Positions 19,905 through 30,110 of a stretch of 64,000 nt of DNA are shown piece by piece. The notes under the pieces are model-generated. The model did no database searches. It was not told the DNA's origin and worked only from the letters and a program-made list of their open reading frames with translations. Positions within the stretch are counted from its first letter, which is position 1; the number at the start of each line of letters is the position of its first letter. The stretch is from Paenibacillus sp. D2_2 (lineage in GTDB: Bacteria; Bacillota; Bacilli; Paenibacillales; Paenibacillaceae), in the NCBI RefSeq assembly GCF_031199965.1, contig NZ_CP133605.1:716001-780000 (forward strand), given 5' to 3'. Position numbers and translations under genes: made by a program.

Positions 19905-20654
19905 ATGGAAGATCGAAAATTAACCGTGCGCGCCGTAGAACGGGCGCTTGACATATTGATGTGCTTTACGAAGAAGGATGACCTTGGGTTAACGGAAATA
20001 GCCGCGGAGATTGATCTGCACAAGAGTACGGTGCATCGCTTGTTGAATACCCTTGAGGAGAAGGGATTCGTAGTTCGCAATGCGTCCACCGAGAAATATA
20101 GATTAGGCCTGAAAATATGGGAACTATCCGCACATCTGTCGCATAATGATGATCCGGCAGTGCTGCTTCTTCCACAAATGGAGCAGCTTCGTGATCGTCT
20201 CGGCGAAACGGTAAGCCTATATTTGCGTGACGGAATCGATCGTTTGCGTATCCAGGCGGTACAGAGCAATCAGGCTATTCGAAGGGTAGCACCCGTTGGC
20301 GCCAGGCTTCCACTGTTCGTCGGAGCGTCCAGCAAGGTTCTTGTAGCCTATGCGGATGAGTCGGTACTTCAGGCAGTGATGGCTAGTCCCGACTGGCCGG
20401 AATCGGTTGACCGCAATGTCTATGTGGAGCAGTTGCAGGATATTCGCAGGCAGGGGTATGCTATAAGCTATGAGGAACGTGAGCCCGGTGCTTCGGCTGT
20501 TGCTGCACCGATTTTTAACCGGAATGGTAAAATCGCTGCTGCCTTGTCTCTATCGGGGCCGATAAGCCGTATGAATCCCCAGAAACTGCATGAGTACGGC
20601 CCGATGCTGATCGAGGCCGTGAGAGAAATGGGAATGATGATTCAAACCAGTTAA
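19905..20654 (+). CDS. IclR-family transcriptional regulator
   Basis: 249 residues from the ATG at 19905, which has GGGAGGAG upstream. The winged helix-turn-helix is visible as DLGLTEIAAEIDLHKSTVHR, and the effector domain (LPLFVGASSKVLVAYA, GASAVAAPIFNRNGKIAAAL) is complete. Such proteins regulate aromatic or sugar-acid catabolism in response to a small ligand. No catabolic operon is adjacent, so the regulon is probably elsewhere, with the palindrome upstream as the likely autoregulatory site. Confidence 0.93.
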   Translation: MEDRKLTVRAVERALDILMCFTKKDDLGLTEIAAEIDLHKSTVHRLLNTLEEKGFVVRNASTEKYRLGLKIWELSAHLSHNDDPAVLLLPQMEQLRDRLGETVSLYLRDGIDRLRIQAVQSNQAIRRVAPVGARLPLFVGASSKVLVAYADESVLQAVMASPDWPESVDRNVYVEQLQDIRRQGYAISYEEREPGASAVAAPIFNRNGKIAAALSLSGPISRMNPQKLHEYGPMLIEAVREMGMMIQTS

Positions 20655-20688
20655 CTTAATATTGAATGTTATGTTATCAGAAGACGAA

Positions 20689-20733
20689 AAATCGCGAGTC
20701 CATGGCCAATAAGGCTTGGCGGACTCGCGATTT
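20689..20733. terminator. Bidirectional terminator between IclR and hydrolase genes
   Basis: Perfect AAATCGCGAGTCC / GGACTCGCGATTT stem with an inner CCAA/TTGG pairing, between convergent genes. Confidence 0.88.
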
Positions 20734-20749
20734 GTTGTTATAGAGAGTA

Positions 20750-22359
20750 TTATTTGATTCCTTTAATCCAGGAGGCAATATCGTCAATAATTTCCTTCGA
20801 CACATTGGACGGGATAACGTATTCGGCCCCGATCGATACTCCTTTATATTCGGTTAATAGGTGATTTACGTTCGGATATGATTTGAACTGTACATTCGTA
20901 CGATCCTTCAATGCTGTTTTCCAGCCTTCAAATTGGTTCATCGTGACCTGCCAATCATTCTCACCTTGGAGAATCAACATAGGAACGTTCTGCCCCTTGG
21001 CCAGATCGGCAGGAACATAGTTCTTCTGTTCAAAGAACCAGTAAGCAGGCTGGAGCGGGAACTGCTCCGGCATATGATCTACTGAATACTGCGGATCATC
21101 CACCATATTAGCGATAGCGGTATATTGAGCGGCCTGCTGTTCGTATGCAGTCGCATCGATGCCGAGCTCCTTAACACGCTTAACCAGTCCTTGCTGTTGT
21201 TCAGCCAGTACATCGACAAATTTGCCGCTGGGTCCGGATAATAGAACTGTTCCTGCAACATCCTTATTGGTGTCAGCAGAAATTAGCAGTGGCATTGCAT
21301 ATCCGCCCTGACTATGGCCTATAACGAAAATGCGGGAAGTGTCGATGCTTGCGTTGTTCTTGAGCAATTTTACCGCCGACAGCGCATCATCTACGGTCTC
21401 CTTCTTCAATGTGAACTTCGGATCTGCCGTGATTTTATATGTATGCTCGTAAGTTACTTTATCATAGCGTAATACGGCAATCCCTTGCGAAGCGAGCCCT
21501 GCTGCCAGATCACGAAACGGCTTGGCGCCACCAAATGTAACATCGCGGTCTTGCGCCCGGAGCCATGAACGAGGACGACAGCCGGGAACGGTCCTTCTCC
21601 CTTAGGCAATGTAAGCGTCCCCGGTAATGCCAGGTCGCCTTGGCCCACGATAACTTCTTGCTCGGTGTAACTGTCCGCTTTGTCATAGGACGGCTTCAAG
21701 TAGCTAGAATCATTAGTAGCAGGCGCGATGTTCAGATCATCAATTAGCCCGGACAGGTTCAGACGAATCGTTATTTCAGCCGATACGGTCCCGGCCTGGA
21801 TCGCGTAGGTTACATTCCGGTGCACGGAATTGGTCTTCTCTGTCTTGGCGCCGGTTAGCTTCATTTTACCCAAAATGGTCTCAAAATTGCTCCATAATAC
21901 GTTCAATTTGTTCTGTGGAAGAGTGGCCGCGAATGATTCGCTGACATATTGTGCTGCCTGGGCACCGTTTCCGGATTGCAGTGCATCTACGAACAAGTCG
22001 GCCGGATCGCCGGATTGCTGCGAATTCTTGAATAGATCATCGATAAATTTAGAATCGGCCAGAGCGCGTCCGGATACGACGGTGACTGGGTGATCCATAG
22101 CTACTTGCTTGCCATTCACAATGGCTCCATTTTTACCTATCTCCAGTACGATTACGCTATCGTCTTTGGTAATGGTGATCGTGTGAGTCTTTTGATTCCA
22201 TTTGACGTCAGCTCCATATTTAGCAGACGCTTCCCTAATCGGCGTAAGCGCAGTGGAACTGCTGGAAGTAGTGGCCGCAGAAGCGGCCGAGGGCAGCATG
22301 AGACTTAAAGCAAGTGTTACAGCGGCTGCTGTTAGCATAGTTTTGTTCTTGTCTAACAT
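20750..22359 (-). CDS. Secreted alpha/beta hydrolase with copper-amine-oxidase-like and DUF3887-like N-terminal modules (one frameshift)
   Basis: Begins at the ATG 22359 (GGGGAGG upstream) with a signal peptide (TAAAVTLALSLMLPSAASAA). Then comes a stalk-like domain (ASAKYGADVKWNQKTHTITI), a DUF3887-like region (NGAQAAQYVSESFAATLPQN) and an alpha/beta hydrolase. After repair of one missing G near 21563, LVHGSG runs on into AQDRDVTFGGAKPFRDLA. The nucleophile is in FVIGHSQGGYA, the acid in GENDWQV and the histidine in NVNHLL. Length is about 536 residues. Likely exported; substrate unknown. Confidence 0.85.
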
Positions 22360-22391
22360 ACAATTACCTCCCCATGATTTAAAAATATATG

Positions 22392-23486
22392 TTATTTCGC
22401 GAAAACGTAAGTCAACGCGATAAAACCAAAAATACCAAGCAGGATAAACCAACATAACGGGTGCCCTAAATTCAACGTCCAGCCGATACCGAATCTTTTT
22501 TCTACAAAGAGGGTCGGGTCATTTCGATTGAAATAGATGGCTCCGAGTTTCCAGTTGCGGTCATTATTTACAGGCTCAAGCTTGGAGCCAGAAGCTGGAC
22601 GTTCGATCCTGCTTCCGCCTTGGCCCGTCCTGAAGGAGATGACGATGGCGAACAGGACGATTAAGATAGGCACGAGTAAACTGATAAGAATTAAGCTGTT
22701 CGGGCCAACCTGACCCAGCATATTAAACTGAATCAAGGAGAACAGAAGTACTAATGCCAAACCGGACAATACCGTAAACAGCGACCAGCTGCGGCGAAAG
22801 GCCGCGTTCTGGCGGATCGACCGCTGCGGATCATCGGGATGAATCTGCTGTTTACTGCTACGGATGCTCCAATTTAATAGCATGAACAGTAGCGTTACAA
22901 AGATTTGCAGGATCGTCGGAAAAAGTACTGTCTGATATGATTTGGCGGCGCTGTTAACTACGTTCCCTGCAAAGTCGAATTTCATCGGAATTACGTTCGG
23001 AATTTGATCATATCGGACCAATATAGCGATAAGCCCTACAAGAATAATGGGCACATGGATCAGAAACCATTTGTTGGAGAACACTAGCTTGCCTTGGCGG
23101 AACCCTGTATCCACAGCCAGAATAGACGGCGACGGGGTAGAGGGGAGCGAAGGAAGCAGCTTTTTCATTTTAAAATAATGGGTTATGTTCATTGTCATTG
23201 AGACCAGAATCGTTATCACTACATAAGCTACGATAATCCCGTTCTGATTTGAAGAATTGTTGTTTAGCAAACCGACTATACACAAGATGAACAGGACAGC
23301 ATAAATTATGCCGCTGATTAAGCTATATGACCTACGCATACGACGAAGCGGCTCGCTGCGGTAATTATCCTCGCTAACGGTTACGCCGAAGCTTATAGTT
23401 TCTCTCGTTAGATAGGGCATGGCAGCTAATAAAACCATCACCGGCAAAAATATTAAGGCTGTCAGAAGGGAAGATAGTATATTCAT
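22392..23486 (-). CDS. DUF1648/DUF5808 membrane protein
   Basis: 364 residues with about nine hydrophobic segments. The DUF1648 motif is seen in ILVRYDQIPNVIPMKFDFAG, and the C-terminal DUF5808 motif in WKLGAIYFNRNDPTLFVEKR. The role is unknown. The gene starts 1 bp after the stop of the GntR gene, so the pair is one operon; such regulator/membrane protein pairs often respond to cell-envelope stress. Confidence 0.85.
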   Translation of the reverse strand: MNILSSLLTALIFLPVMVLLAAMPYLTRETISFGVTVSEDNYRSEPLRRMRRSYSLISGIIYAVLFILCIVGLLNNNSSNQNGIIVAYVVITILVSMTMNITHYFKMKKLLPSLPSTPSPSILAVDTGFRQGKLVFSNKWFLIHVPIILVGLIAILVRYDQIPNVIPMKFDFAGNVVNSAAKSYQTVLFPTILQIFVTLLFMLLNWSIRSSKQQIHPDDPQRSIRQNAAFRRSWSLFTVLSGLALVLLFSLIQFNMLGQVGPNSLILISLLVPILIVLFAIVISFRTGQGGSRIERPASGSKLEPVNNDRNWKLGAIYFNRNDPTLFVEKRFGIGWTLNLGHPLCWFILLGIFGFIALTYVFAK

Positions 23487-23487
23487 A

Positions 23488-23886
23488 TCACTCGATCTCC
23501 TTGTCTGTATGCACTATTTCTCGATAAATTTGCTCAACTTCTTGAAGCAACTGTTCCTGGCTCTTTCCGCGGCAGATTGCTTCCGCAACGATGGGTTTAA
23601 GTTCACCGCGCATCTTATTCTTGTAGGGCTCGGTAAACCCCGGCATTTGGTCCGGGTTAATGACTACCCCTTTCTGGCGGTGTATATGGATGAAGCCGTC
23701 TTGCTTGAGCTGAGTATACGCCTTATTGACCGTGTGGAGGTTAATACCTATATCTGAGGCCAAGCTGCGTACGGAAGGCAGAGGTTCGCCCGGCTTCAGC
23801 CTGCCGCTGGCAATACCCTCAATGATTTGATTTACTAACTGAGTGTATATCGGAAGCTCAGATTGCATATCAAGCTGGATAATCAT
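23488..23886 (-). CDS. GntR-family regulator, YtrA type
   Basis: About 132 residues: an N-terminal winged helix (LPSVRSLASDIGINLHTVNK) with only a short dimerisation tail (GKSQEQLLQEVEQIYREIV), characteristic of the YtrA subfamily. The ATG at 23886 is preferred over the GTG three codons earlier, given the GAAGG spacing. It probably represses itself and the following membrane protein. Confidence 0.9.
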   Translation of the reverse strand: MIIQLDMQSELPIYTQLVNQIIEGIASGRLKPGEPLPSVRSLASDIGINLHTVNKAYTQLKQDGFIHIHRQKGVVINPDQMPGFTEPYKNKMRGELKPIVAEAICRGKSQEQLLQEVEQIYREIVHTDKEIE

Positions 23887-23902
23887 CGTCGTCACCTTCT
23901 TT

Positions 23903-23930
23903 GTTATAACTGTTATACTTATAATATAAC
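23903..23930. promoter_or_regulatory. Inverted repeats in the GntR promoter
   Basis: GTTATA-N7-TATAAC (23912-23930) next to the palindrome GTTATAAC (23903-23910), just upstream of the GntR gene. A fitting operator for a YtrA-type repressor, but it overlaps AT-rich promoter sequence. Confidence 0.45.
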
Positions 23931-23956
23931 AGGTGTATTATTGGTGTAAACCATAA

Positions 23957-24005
23957 AAGACCTTCCATTCGCCCTGAATCCTAGCTTCAGGTGAATAGGA
24001 GGTCT
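23957..24005 (-). terminator. Terminator after aconitase
   Basis: Hairpin with AGACCT/AGGTCT base and CCTGAA/TTCAGG top, followed on the minus strand by TTTT. Confidence 0.8.
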
Positions 24006-24041
24006 ACTTATTACGGTGAATGTTCGTATAATTCCAGACGA

Positions 24042-26759
24042 TTAGTTCGCTGCGCTGATCATTTGGCGCAGTACGGTTTGCAGAATACCGCCGTTATGGT
24101 AGTAGTCCACATCAACCATGCTGTCGAGGCGAGCGATTGCAGTAAACTCGAAACTGCTACCATCTTGGCGCGTCCCCACAACCTTCAATTCTTGCCCTGG
24201 CTTAACATCATTGCTCAGGTCGAGAATATCGAAGGTTTCTGTGCCATCGATATTCAGCGTCTTCCAGCTCGTTCCTGCCGGGAACTGCAGTGGAAGTACG
24301 CCCATGCCGACGAGGTTGCTGCGGTGGATTCGTTCGAAGCTCTCCGCGATAACGGCCTTCACGCCGAGCAAGTAGGTTCCCTTGGCTGCCCAGTCACGCG
24401 AGCTACCTGTTCCGTACTCCTTACCAGCGAGCACGACCAGGTTCTGGCCTTCGCCTTGATATTTCATTGCCGCATCATAGATCGACATTACTTCGTCGGT
24501 CGGCAGGTACTTCGTTACACCACCTTCTGTTCCAGGGGCTACCTGGTTACGAATGCGGATGTTGGCGAAGGTACCGCGCATCATGATCTCATGGTTGCCG
24601 CGGCGCGATCCGTAGGAGTTGAAGTCCTTGCGGGCCACTCCGCGTTCGCTCAAGTAATGTCCAGCAGGGCTGGAAGGCGAGATATTGCCGGCTGGCGAGA
24701 TATGGTCGGTCGTAACCGAATCGCCAAGCAGAGCCAGCACACGAGCACTACGGATATCAGCGATATCTTGCATGCCCTCGCCAATCTTCTCGAAGAACGG
24801 CGGGTTCTGAATGTAGGTTGATTTCTCATCCCATTCATAGAGCTCACCCTGAGGGACAGCAATCGAATTCCAGCGTTCGTTCTGCGTAAAGACATGCTCA
24901 TATTTGCTGCGGAACATCTCTGGACTAATCGAAGAAGCGATTGCTTCCTTGATCTCCAACGAGGTTGGCCAGATATCCTTCAGATAGACTGGTTCGCCTT
25001 GTTGGTTATAGCCGAGCGGATCATTCTGGAGGTCGATGTTCACCGTACCAGCGAGAGCATAAGCAACGACGAGTGGGGGTGAAGCGAGATAGTTCGCTTT
25101 GACCTGCGCATGTACCCGTCCTTCGAAGTTACGGTTTCCGGATAATACAGCTGCTACAGTAAGGTCATTATCAGCAATTGCGCTACCAACTTCCTCTGGA
25201 AGCGGTCCGGAGTTTCCGATACAGGTAGCGCAGCCATAGCCTGCCACGTAGAAGCCGAGCTTCTCTAATGGCTCGATCAGACCGGACTTCTGTAAATATT
25301 CGGTGACGACGAGCGATCCCGGAGTCAAGCTGCTCTTAACATAACCCGGCTTGGTCAGGCCACGTTCTACTGCTTTCTTGGCGAGCAGACCCGCACCCAG
25401 CATTACGCTTGGGTTGGATGTGTTCGTACAGCTCGTAATTGCTGCGATAACTACAGCACCTGGAGCAAGCTCACTTGTGCTTCCGTCAGGATGAGTGACC
25501 GGAACACGCTGCGCGATCTTCTCATCGCTCAGGCCGTAGCCGCCTTTATCAATAGGAGTACGGATAATATCGTTAAATTTGTTCTTCATTTCAGTGAGCA
25601 CAATTCGGTCTTGCGGACGCTTAGGTCCAGCCAAGCTCGGTACGACCGTTGAGAGGTCCAGCTCAATCAGATCTGAGAACTCTGGATCAGCAGTCTCATC
25701 GGTGCGGAACATGCCCTGCGCTTTATAGTAGGCTTCAACGAGCGCGATTTGCTCTTCGCTACGGCCTGTGCTACGCATGTAAGCAAGCGTCTCCTTATCA
25801 ACCGGGAAGTAACCGATCGTAGCGCCGTATTCCGGTGCCATGTTGGCTACGGTTGCGCGGTCAGCGAGACTGATGTTAGCTAGACCAGGTCCATAGAACT
25901 CGACGAATTTGCCAACAACGCCTTTCTTACGCAGCATTTCTGTGACCGTCAGTGCCAGGTCGGTTGCTGTTGCGCCTTCATTCAAGCTACCGGTCAATTT
26001 GAATCCGATAACTTCAGGCGCTACAAAATAGAGCGGTTGTCCGAGCATGCCGGCTTCCGCCTCGATACCGCCAACGCCCCAGCCGACAACACCCAGGCCG
26101 TTGATCATCGTAGTATGAGAATCTGTTCCGACTAGGGAGTCTGGATACACTACCGTCTCACCATCTACCGTCTTAGTAGCGGCTACCGAGGCGAGGTATT
26201 CCAGGTTAACCTGGTGCACAATCCCGGTTGCAGGCGGTACTGCACGGAAGTTGTTGAATGCGGTCTGAGCCCAGCGCAGGAAACGATAGCGTTCTTCATT
26301 CCGTTCGAATTCAATGTTCATATTATATTCTAGCGCTTCAGGGGAACCGAAGGCATCAACCATGACAGAGTGGTCGATAACGAGATCGACAGGAACGAGC
26401 GGGTTGATCTGCTTAGGATCGCCACCAGCTTTCTTCACGGTATCGCGCATCGCAGCCAAATCAACAACAACCGGTACACCGGTGAAGTCCTGCAGTACAA
26501 TTCTTGCCGGGATAAATGGGATTTCCTTGTTCTCATCGCGGCCCTCGGCCCAGCCAGCGATTTGCTTCACATGTTCTTCAGTAATAGCTCTGCCGTCATA
26601 CTGACGAATTGCCGCCTCAAGCAATACCTTGATAGAGAATGGCAACTTGGAAATTTGTCCCAGTCCTTGCTGTTCCAACGTTTGCAGATCATAGTAGCGG
26701 TAGTCTTTTCCATCAACAGACAAATGACGGGCAGCAGTGAAAAAATCGTTCTTTGACAT
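24042..26759 (-). CDS. acnA: Aconitate hydratase A
   Basis: 905 residues, the usual length. Interconverts citrate and isocitrate in the TCA cycle, with a 4Fe-4S cluster held by the cysteines in [13 protein letters not shown] and [14 protein letters not shown]. Other hallmarks are [14 protein letters not shown] and [14 protein letters not shown]. The ATG at 26759 has AGGAGGT upstream; in-frame codons farther upstream are non-coding. It is a long, fully intact gene, which shows that the sequence is not uniformly error-ridden. Confidence 0.97.
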   Translation of the reverse strand: MSKNDFFTAARHLSVDGKDYRYYDLQTLEQQGLGQISKLPFSIKVLLEAAIRQYDGRAITEEHVKQIAGWAEGRDENKEIPFIPARIVLQDFTGVPVVVDLAAMRDTVKKAGGDPKQINPLVPVDLVIDHSVMVDAFGSPEALEYNMNIEFERNEERYRFLRWAQTAFNNFRAVPPATGIVHQVNLEYLASVAATKTVDGETVVYPDSLVGTDSHTTMINGLGVVGWGVGGIEAEAGMLGQPLYFVAPEVIGFKLTGSLNEGATATDLALTVTEMLRKKGVVGKFVEFYGPGLANISLADRATVANMAPEYGATIGYFPVDKETLAYMRSTGRSEEQIALVEAYYKAQGMFRTDETADPEFSDLIELDLSTVVPSLAGPKRPQDRIVLTEMKNKFNDIIRTPIDKGGYGLSDEKIAQRVPVTHPDGSTSELAPGAVVIAAITSCTNTSNPSVMLGAGLLAKKAVERGLTKPGYVKSSLTPGSLVVTEYLQKSGLIEPLEKLGFYVAGYGCATCIGNSGPLPEEVGSAIADNDLTVAAVLSGNRNFEGRVHAQVKANYLASPPLVVAYALAGTVNIDLQNDPLGYNQQGEPVYLKDIWPTSLEIKEAIASSISPEMFRSKYEHVFTQNERWNSIAVPQGELYEWDEKSTYIQNPPFFEKIGEGMQDIADIRSARVLALLGDSVTTDHISPAGNISPSSPAGHYLSERGVARKDFNSYGSRRGNHEIMMRGTFANIRIRNQVAPGTEGGVTKYLPTDEVMSIYDAAMKYQGEGQNLVVLAGKEYGTGSSRDWAAKGTYLLGVKAVIAESFERIHRSNLVGMGVLPLQFPAGTSWKTLNIDGTETFDILDLSNDVKPGQELKVVGTRQDGSSFEFTAIARLDSMVDVDYYHNGGILQTVLRQMISAAN

Positions 26760-27232
26760 GAAAGTACCTCCTTGTTCCATTAGGTGAAACACAATTTCAT
26801 ATTCCGTTATAATCAGTATACCGTCCCCGCTGAAGTGAGTAAAGTGTTTTTTGTCCAGTATCTTCTTATATAAATTGAGGTTCAAAAAGGCAGTTTCACA
26901 TTTGTAAAGGACGCCAGCAACGCTTATAAGCTAGAAATAGTTGTTTGTAGATTTTAACGGACGCCACAGACACTTAAACGCTGTGAACCCAGCGAAAAGG
27001 GACATTTCTACTAATTAACCTGCATCTATGTCCGTTAGAGATCATAATGTTCGAAATTTTCCCACTAAGAGGCCGTGGTGTCCGTTATGAGCACTGTGAC
27101 GTTAAGTGTTCTCCAATTTGGATCCATGTCATAAAGTCCGGGTACAGAAACAAGGATACCTCTATTAGTACATACTCATTATTATGCGTTCATATAAATA
27201 GAATGGGTATGTATTAGAAGGAGGCGAGAACC
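26760..27232. promoter_or_regulatory. Divergent 473-bp intergenic region acnA/amidase
   Basis: Contains the ordered repeat at 26905-27087 and, at its right end, the leader of the amidase gene (AGAAGGAGGCGAGAACC before the ATG). Promoters for both divergent genes must lie here; no clear sigma-A boxes stand out. No ORF of interest. Confidence 0.5.
26905..27087. repeat. Four-unit palindromic array, TAACGGAC type
   Basis: Two direct 22-nt units starting at 26905 and 26955 (TAAAGGACGCCA..., TAACGGACGCCA...), then two inverted units ending at 27037 and 27087 (...ATGTCCGTTA, ...GGTGTCCGTTA). All four units read TAAMGGAC-N11-TTA when oriented alike. Total is 183 bp; offsets 0, 50, 132, 182. Confidence 0.85.
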
Positions 27233-28237
27233 ATGGCGGATGAATGGAGAAGAGCGCTGACGAAGTATGTGAATCAGCTGAATCAGGATGAAGTCGATTA
27301 CCGGGTTCGTACGGAGGATTCCGTCGTGACCGATCTGGATTATTTAATTCGCAGCGGGGAACGTAAACATAGGCTGGAGATATGGTATAGGGAACGCGGG
27401 GCAGCTCCGGTTAGATGTGAGACGAAGGCAAGATTGGTTCGTGAGATTGAGCATCGAGTGGGAGAGATGGAAGTTGAGCTACTATTGTTGCAGAAGATCT
27501 ATTATGACAAGGGTGGAGCGAGGCATCAGGAGAAGCGGATCGATCAGCAGCGACTAACTCTCTTGCGCGATGGGGATGGCTGGACAGTGTCCCGTGTATT
27601 CCAAGCTATTCCGGAACGAAGCGCTCCAGTAAATGTTGCCTCTATATATAATCAACATTATTCGATGAAGAGTGATCCTCCCCGTCCATACCTCAATCAT
27701 CAAATTCTCGGCGGGGGAGTAGGCCAGCGAAGTACAGCTTATCGGCGTGAAGACGCCGTATTGTACGCAGATCGCTGGTGGGATAGCTATAATCCGGAAT
27801 TTGCCCAATTTGAAGTCGATTGCACCAGTTATATCTCCCAATGTCTCTTTGCAGGCGGAGCCCCAATAAACTATACTGGAAAAAGAGAATCGGGCTGGTG
27901 GTATAAAGGATATGTAGGCAAACAGGAGGCGTGGAGCTATAGCTGGGCGGTGGCGAATGCTCTGCAGCTATATTTGACCCATAGCAACTCCCATTTGCGC
28001 GCGGAGATCGTTGACCGTCCTGAACTGCTTCAGTTAGGAGATGTCATTATTTACGACTGGGACGGGAACGGTGCATATCAGCACAGTACAATCGTAACCG
28101 CCTTTGACGCTGGCGGCATGCCGCTCGTGAATGCGCATACGACGCCAAGTCAGCATCGCTATTGGGACTATCGGGATTCCTATGCCTGGACCGAGAATAC
28201 CGTATATCGGTTTTTCCATATTGCGGACCGGTTCTGA
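27233..28237 (+). CDS. Amidase-domain protein (amidase_6, cell-wall hydrolase-like)
   Basis: 334 residues, intact. The C-terminal half has the amidase_6 pattern: AVLYADRWWDSYNPEF, then the nucleophile cysteine in EVDCTSYISQCLFAGG and a histidine in YQHSTIVTAF. The N-terminal half is highly charged, with no signal peptide, so the protein may act in the cytoplasm or the spore rather than as a secreted autolysin. The ATG at 27233 has AAGGAGG upstream. The substrate is unproven. Confidence 0.85.
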   Translation: MADEWRRALTKYVNQLNQDEVDYRVRTEDSVVTDLDYLIRSGERKHRLEIWYRERGAAPVRCETKARLVREIEHRVGEMEVELLLLQKIYYDKGGARHQEKRIDQQRLTLLRDGDGWTVSRVFQAIPERSAPVNVASIYNQHYSMKSDPPRPYLNHQILGGGVGQRSTAYRREDAVLYADRWWDSYNPEFAQFEVDCTSYISQCLFAGGAPINYTGKRESGWWYKGYVGKQEAWSYSWAVANALQLYLTHSNSHLRAEIVDRPELLQLGDVIIYDWDGNGAYQHSTIVTAFDAGGMPLVNAHTTPSQHRYWDYRDSYAWTENTVYRFFHIADRF

Positions 28238-28294
28238 TATCCGGGAGTTTGAATCGATCAAGACGTGTATTTATTTTTAGAAAAGAGGTTACCC

Positions 28295-29391
28295 ATGGGA
28301 CAGGACAAATTGACTGTAGGGCTGATTTATGGAGGTAAATCTGGAGAACACGAGGTGTCACTACAGACGGCTCTGGCAGTCATGCAGGCTTTTGATTACG
28401 AAAAATATGAATTGCTGCCTTTCTATATTACGAAGCAAGGGGAGTGGAGAGTCGGCAGCAACCAGTCCACTCCTTTTACTGAGTTAGAACAATTGAAGCT
28501 AGAATCGGATGCGGGGGATACGAGCGCGGCGATTAATATGCTATTTAGCAAGCTGGCAACCGGAGAAGCGAAGATTGATGTCGCCTTCCCACTCTTGCAT
28601 GGTACAAATGGAGAAGACGGCACAATTCAAGGCTTGTTCGAAATAGCGAACATTCCATATGTAGGAGCAGGTGTATTGGCTTCGGCTGCTGGTATGGACA
28701 AAGTCATTATGAAGAAACTATTCGCCGATGCAGGAATCGAGCAGTGCGGATACTGTTATTTCACCGATAGTGAATGGGAGCGCGATAGTTTCTCGCTAAT
28801 TCAGAAGGTCGAAGAGAAGCTAGGTTATCCATGCTTCATTAACCGGCCAATCTTGGCTCCAGCGTAGGAATATCAAAGGCGAAGACAAGAGACGAGCTTG
28901 TTAGCTCGGTCAAGCTCGCACTCCGTTATGATATCAAAGTCATTGTTGAGGAATTCGTTGAAGCCCGTGAGGTTGAAGTCGGGGTGCTCGGCAACGATAT
29001 TCCGCTGGCTTCCGTACCAGGAGAAATCGTATCCTCCGGCGAATATTACGATTATCAAGCCAAATATCTCGATGGTAAATCCCAAATGATGATCCCGGCC
29101 CAGCTCGATATCGAACTGGCTGAACGGATCCGCGATGTGGCGGTTAAAGCCTTTAAAGCCATCGATTGTAATGGGTTGTGCCGGGCTGACTTCTTTATAC
29201 GCAAGACGGATGGTCGTATCTTAATTAACGAAGTGAACACAATGCCAGGCTTCACACCGTACAGCATGTACCCTCTTTTGTGGAGAGAGACAGGACTTTC
29301 TTATGAGACGTTGCTTGGCCGCTTGATCGAGCTGGCACAGGAACGGTTCGCGAAGAGACAGGATCTGTTCTTTGAAAATGGGGTTAATTAA
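28295..29391 (+). CDS. ddl: D-alanine-D-alanine ligase (one frameshift)
   Basis: ATP-grasp enzyme making the D-Ala-D-Ala dipeptide of peptidoglycan. N-terminal signature GLIYGGKSGEHEVSLQ; ATP-grasp residues in GADGTIQG-type stretch NGEDGTIQGLFE; C-terminal motif DFFIRKTDGRILINEVNTMP. One base is missing near 28845: AACCGGCC should give a Lys codon then CCGGCC, restoring FIKPANLGSSVGISKA. The repaired protein is about 366 residues. As ddl is normally single-copy and essential, the break is probably a sequence error. Confidence 0.92.
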
Positions 29392-29446
29392 TCCGGCAAA
29401 ACCGGTTAATAGCAGATGAGAATTCAGAATTGAAAGGGAGATGAGC

Positions 29447-29764
29447 ATGGGGTTTCAGACGGAGTTTAATTCGGTATGCAAGTTCAAGAATGAACAGGAG
29501 CTGTTCGACCTGTTGGAATATGGCCGCGGTAAGATGCGCAAGGAGGGATTACGCGTATTCCCAACTGGGCAGAAGGTCATTGCTTATAGCCCAGATAATA
29601 AAGCTGTGGCCATTGTGAAGATTACGGCCTGCGTAGCTGAGATTAACTTCAACGGAGAAGAAGTGACCGCAGTCGAGTTAGATTTGGTACGTCCGTTGAC
29701 GGATGAAGAATCTGCTATCCAAACTTCGCTTGCATACGAAATGTTCTTCGGAGATGCCAAGTAA
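29447..29764 (+). CDS. Conserved-looking small protein, possibly DUF2584-related
   Basis: About 105 residues from the ATG at 29447, chosen because GGGAG abuts the earlier ATG at 29441. Soluble, mixed alpha/beta in look (ELFDLLEYGRGKMRKEGLRV, VIAYSPDNKAVAIVKIT), with no catalytic motif visible. Length and the KMRKEGLRVFPTGQKVIA stretch recall DUF2584, but I am not certain. It stands 55 bp after ddl, possibly in the same transcript. Confidence 0.6.
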   Translation: MGFQTEFNSVCKFKNEQELFDLLEYGRGKMRKEGLRVFPTGQKVIAYSPDNKAVAIVKITACVAEINFNGEEVTAVELDLVRPLTDEESAIQTSLAYEMFFGDAK

Positions 29765-30110
29765 TTCGGGTCCCTTTTGCTCTGGAGTTTGTCCTCATAG
29801 AGTTTCATTCGCCTGAGGGACAAGCTTTTGAGAGGAATCTTATGAATTCCCTCCAGGTTTATTTTTTCTTATGGCGGGAACTCTGTAAATAGAAGATCTA
29901 TTGTAGTTGTTAATTTTCGTAAGAGGTTCGTAATTGGCCGTACTATGTGGCTGGTTACGGACTTTTTGTATAATTGGTGGTATATTAAATATAGACAATT
30001 TGCTGCTATACCGCCTGATTTTCTGTATAAATCACTCAAATGATGCAACTTTACGCCAATCGGGGCGTATATTTAAAAAAGGTAAAAATTACAAGATTCA
30101 TAGAAGTGCT
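29765..30110. other. 346-bp intergenic region before the inositol monophosphatase gene
   Basis: Holds weak hairpins only: TTGTCCTCA.../TGAGGGACAA near 29790-29825 and GAGAGGAAT/AATTCCCTC followed by TTTATTTTTTC near 29830-29870, either of which may be a terminator. TACGCC-N6-GGCGTA lies at about 30053-30070. TATAAT-like boxes are frequent. No supported gene. Confidence 0.4.

Noticed and set aside
23991..24821. 276-codon plus-strand frame in the aconitase gene
   Set aside because: Antisense to acnA, low-complexity translation without motifs; codon-bias artefact.
26905..27087. CRISPR array
   Set aside because: Only four units, two of them inverted, with no cas genes nearby; the geometry is palindromic, not a direct-repeat array.
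29790..29870. Strong terminator after the small protein at 29447
   Set aside because: The two hairpins seen have mismatches or bulges and only weak T runs, so I list them only as possible.
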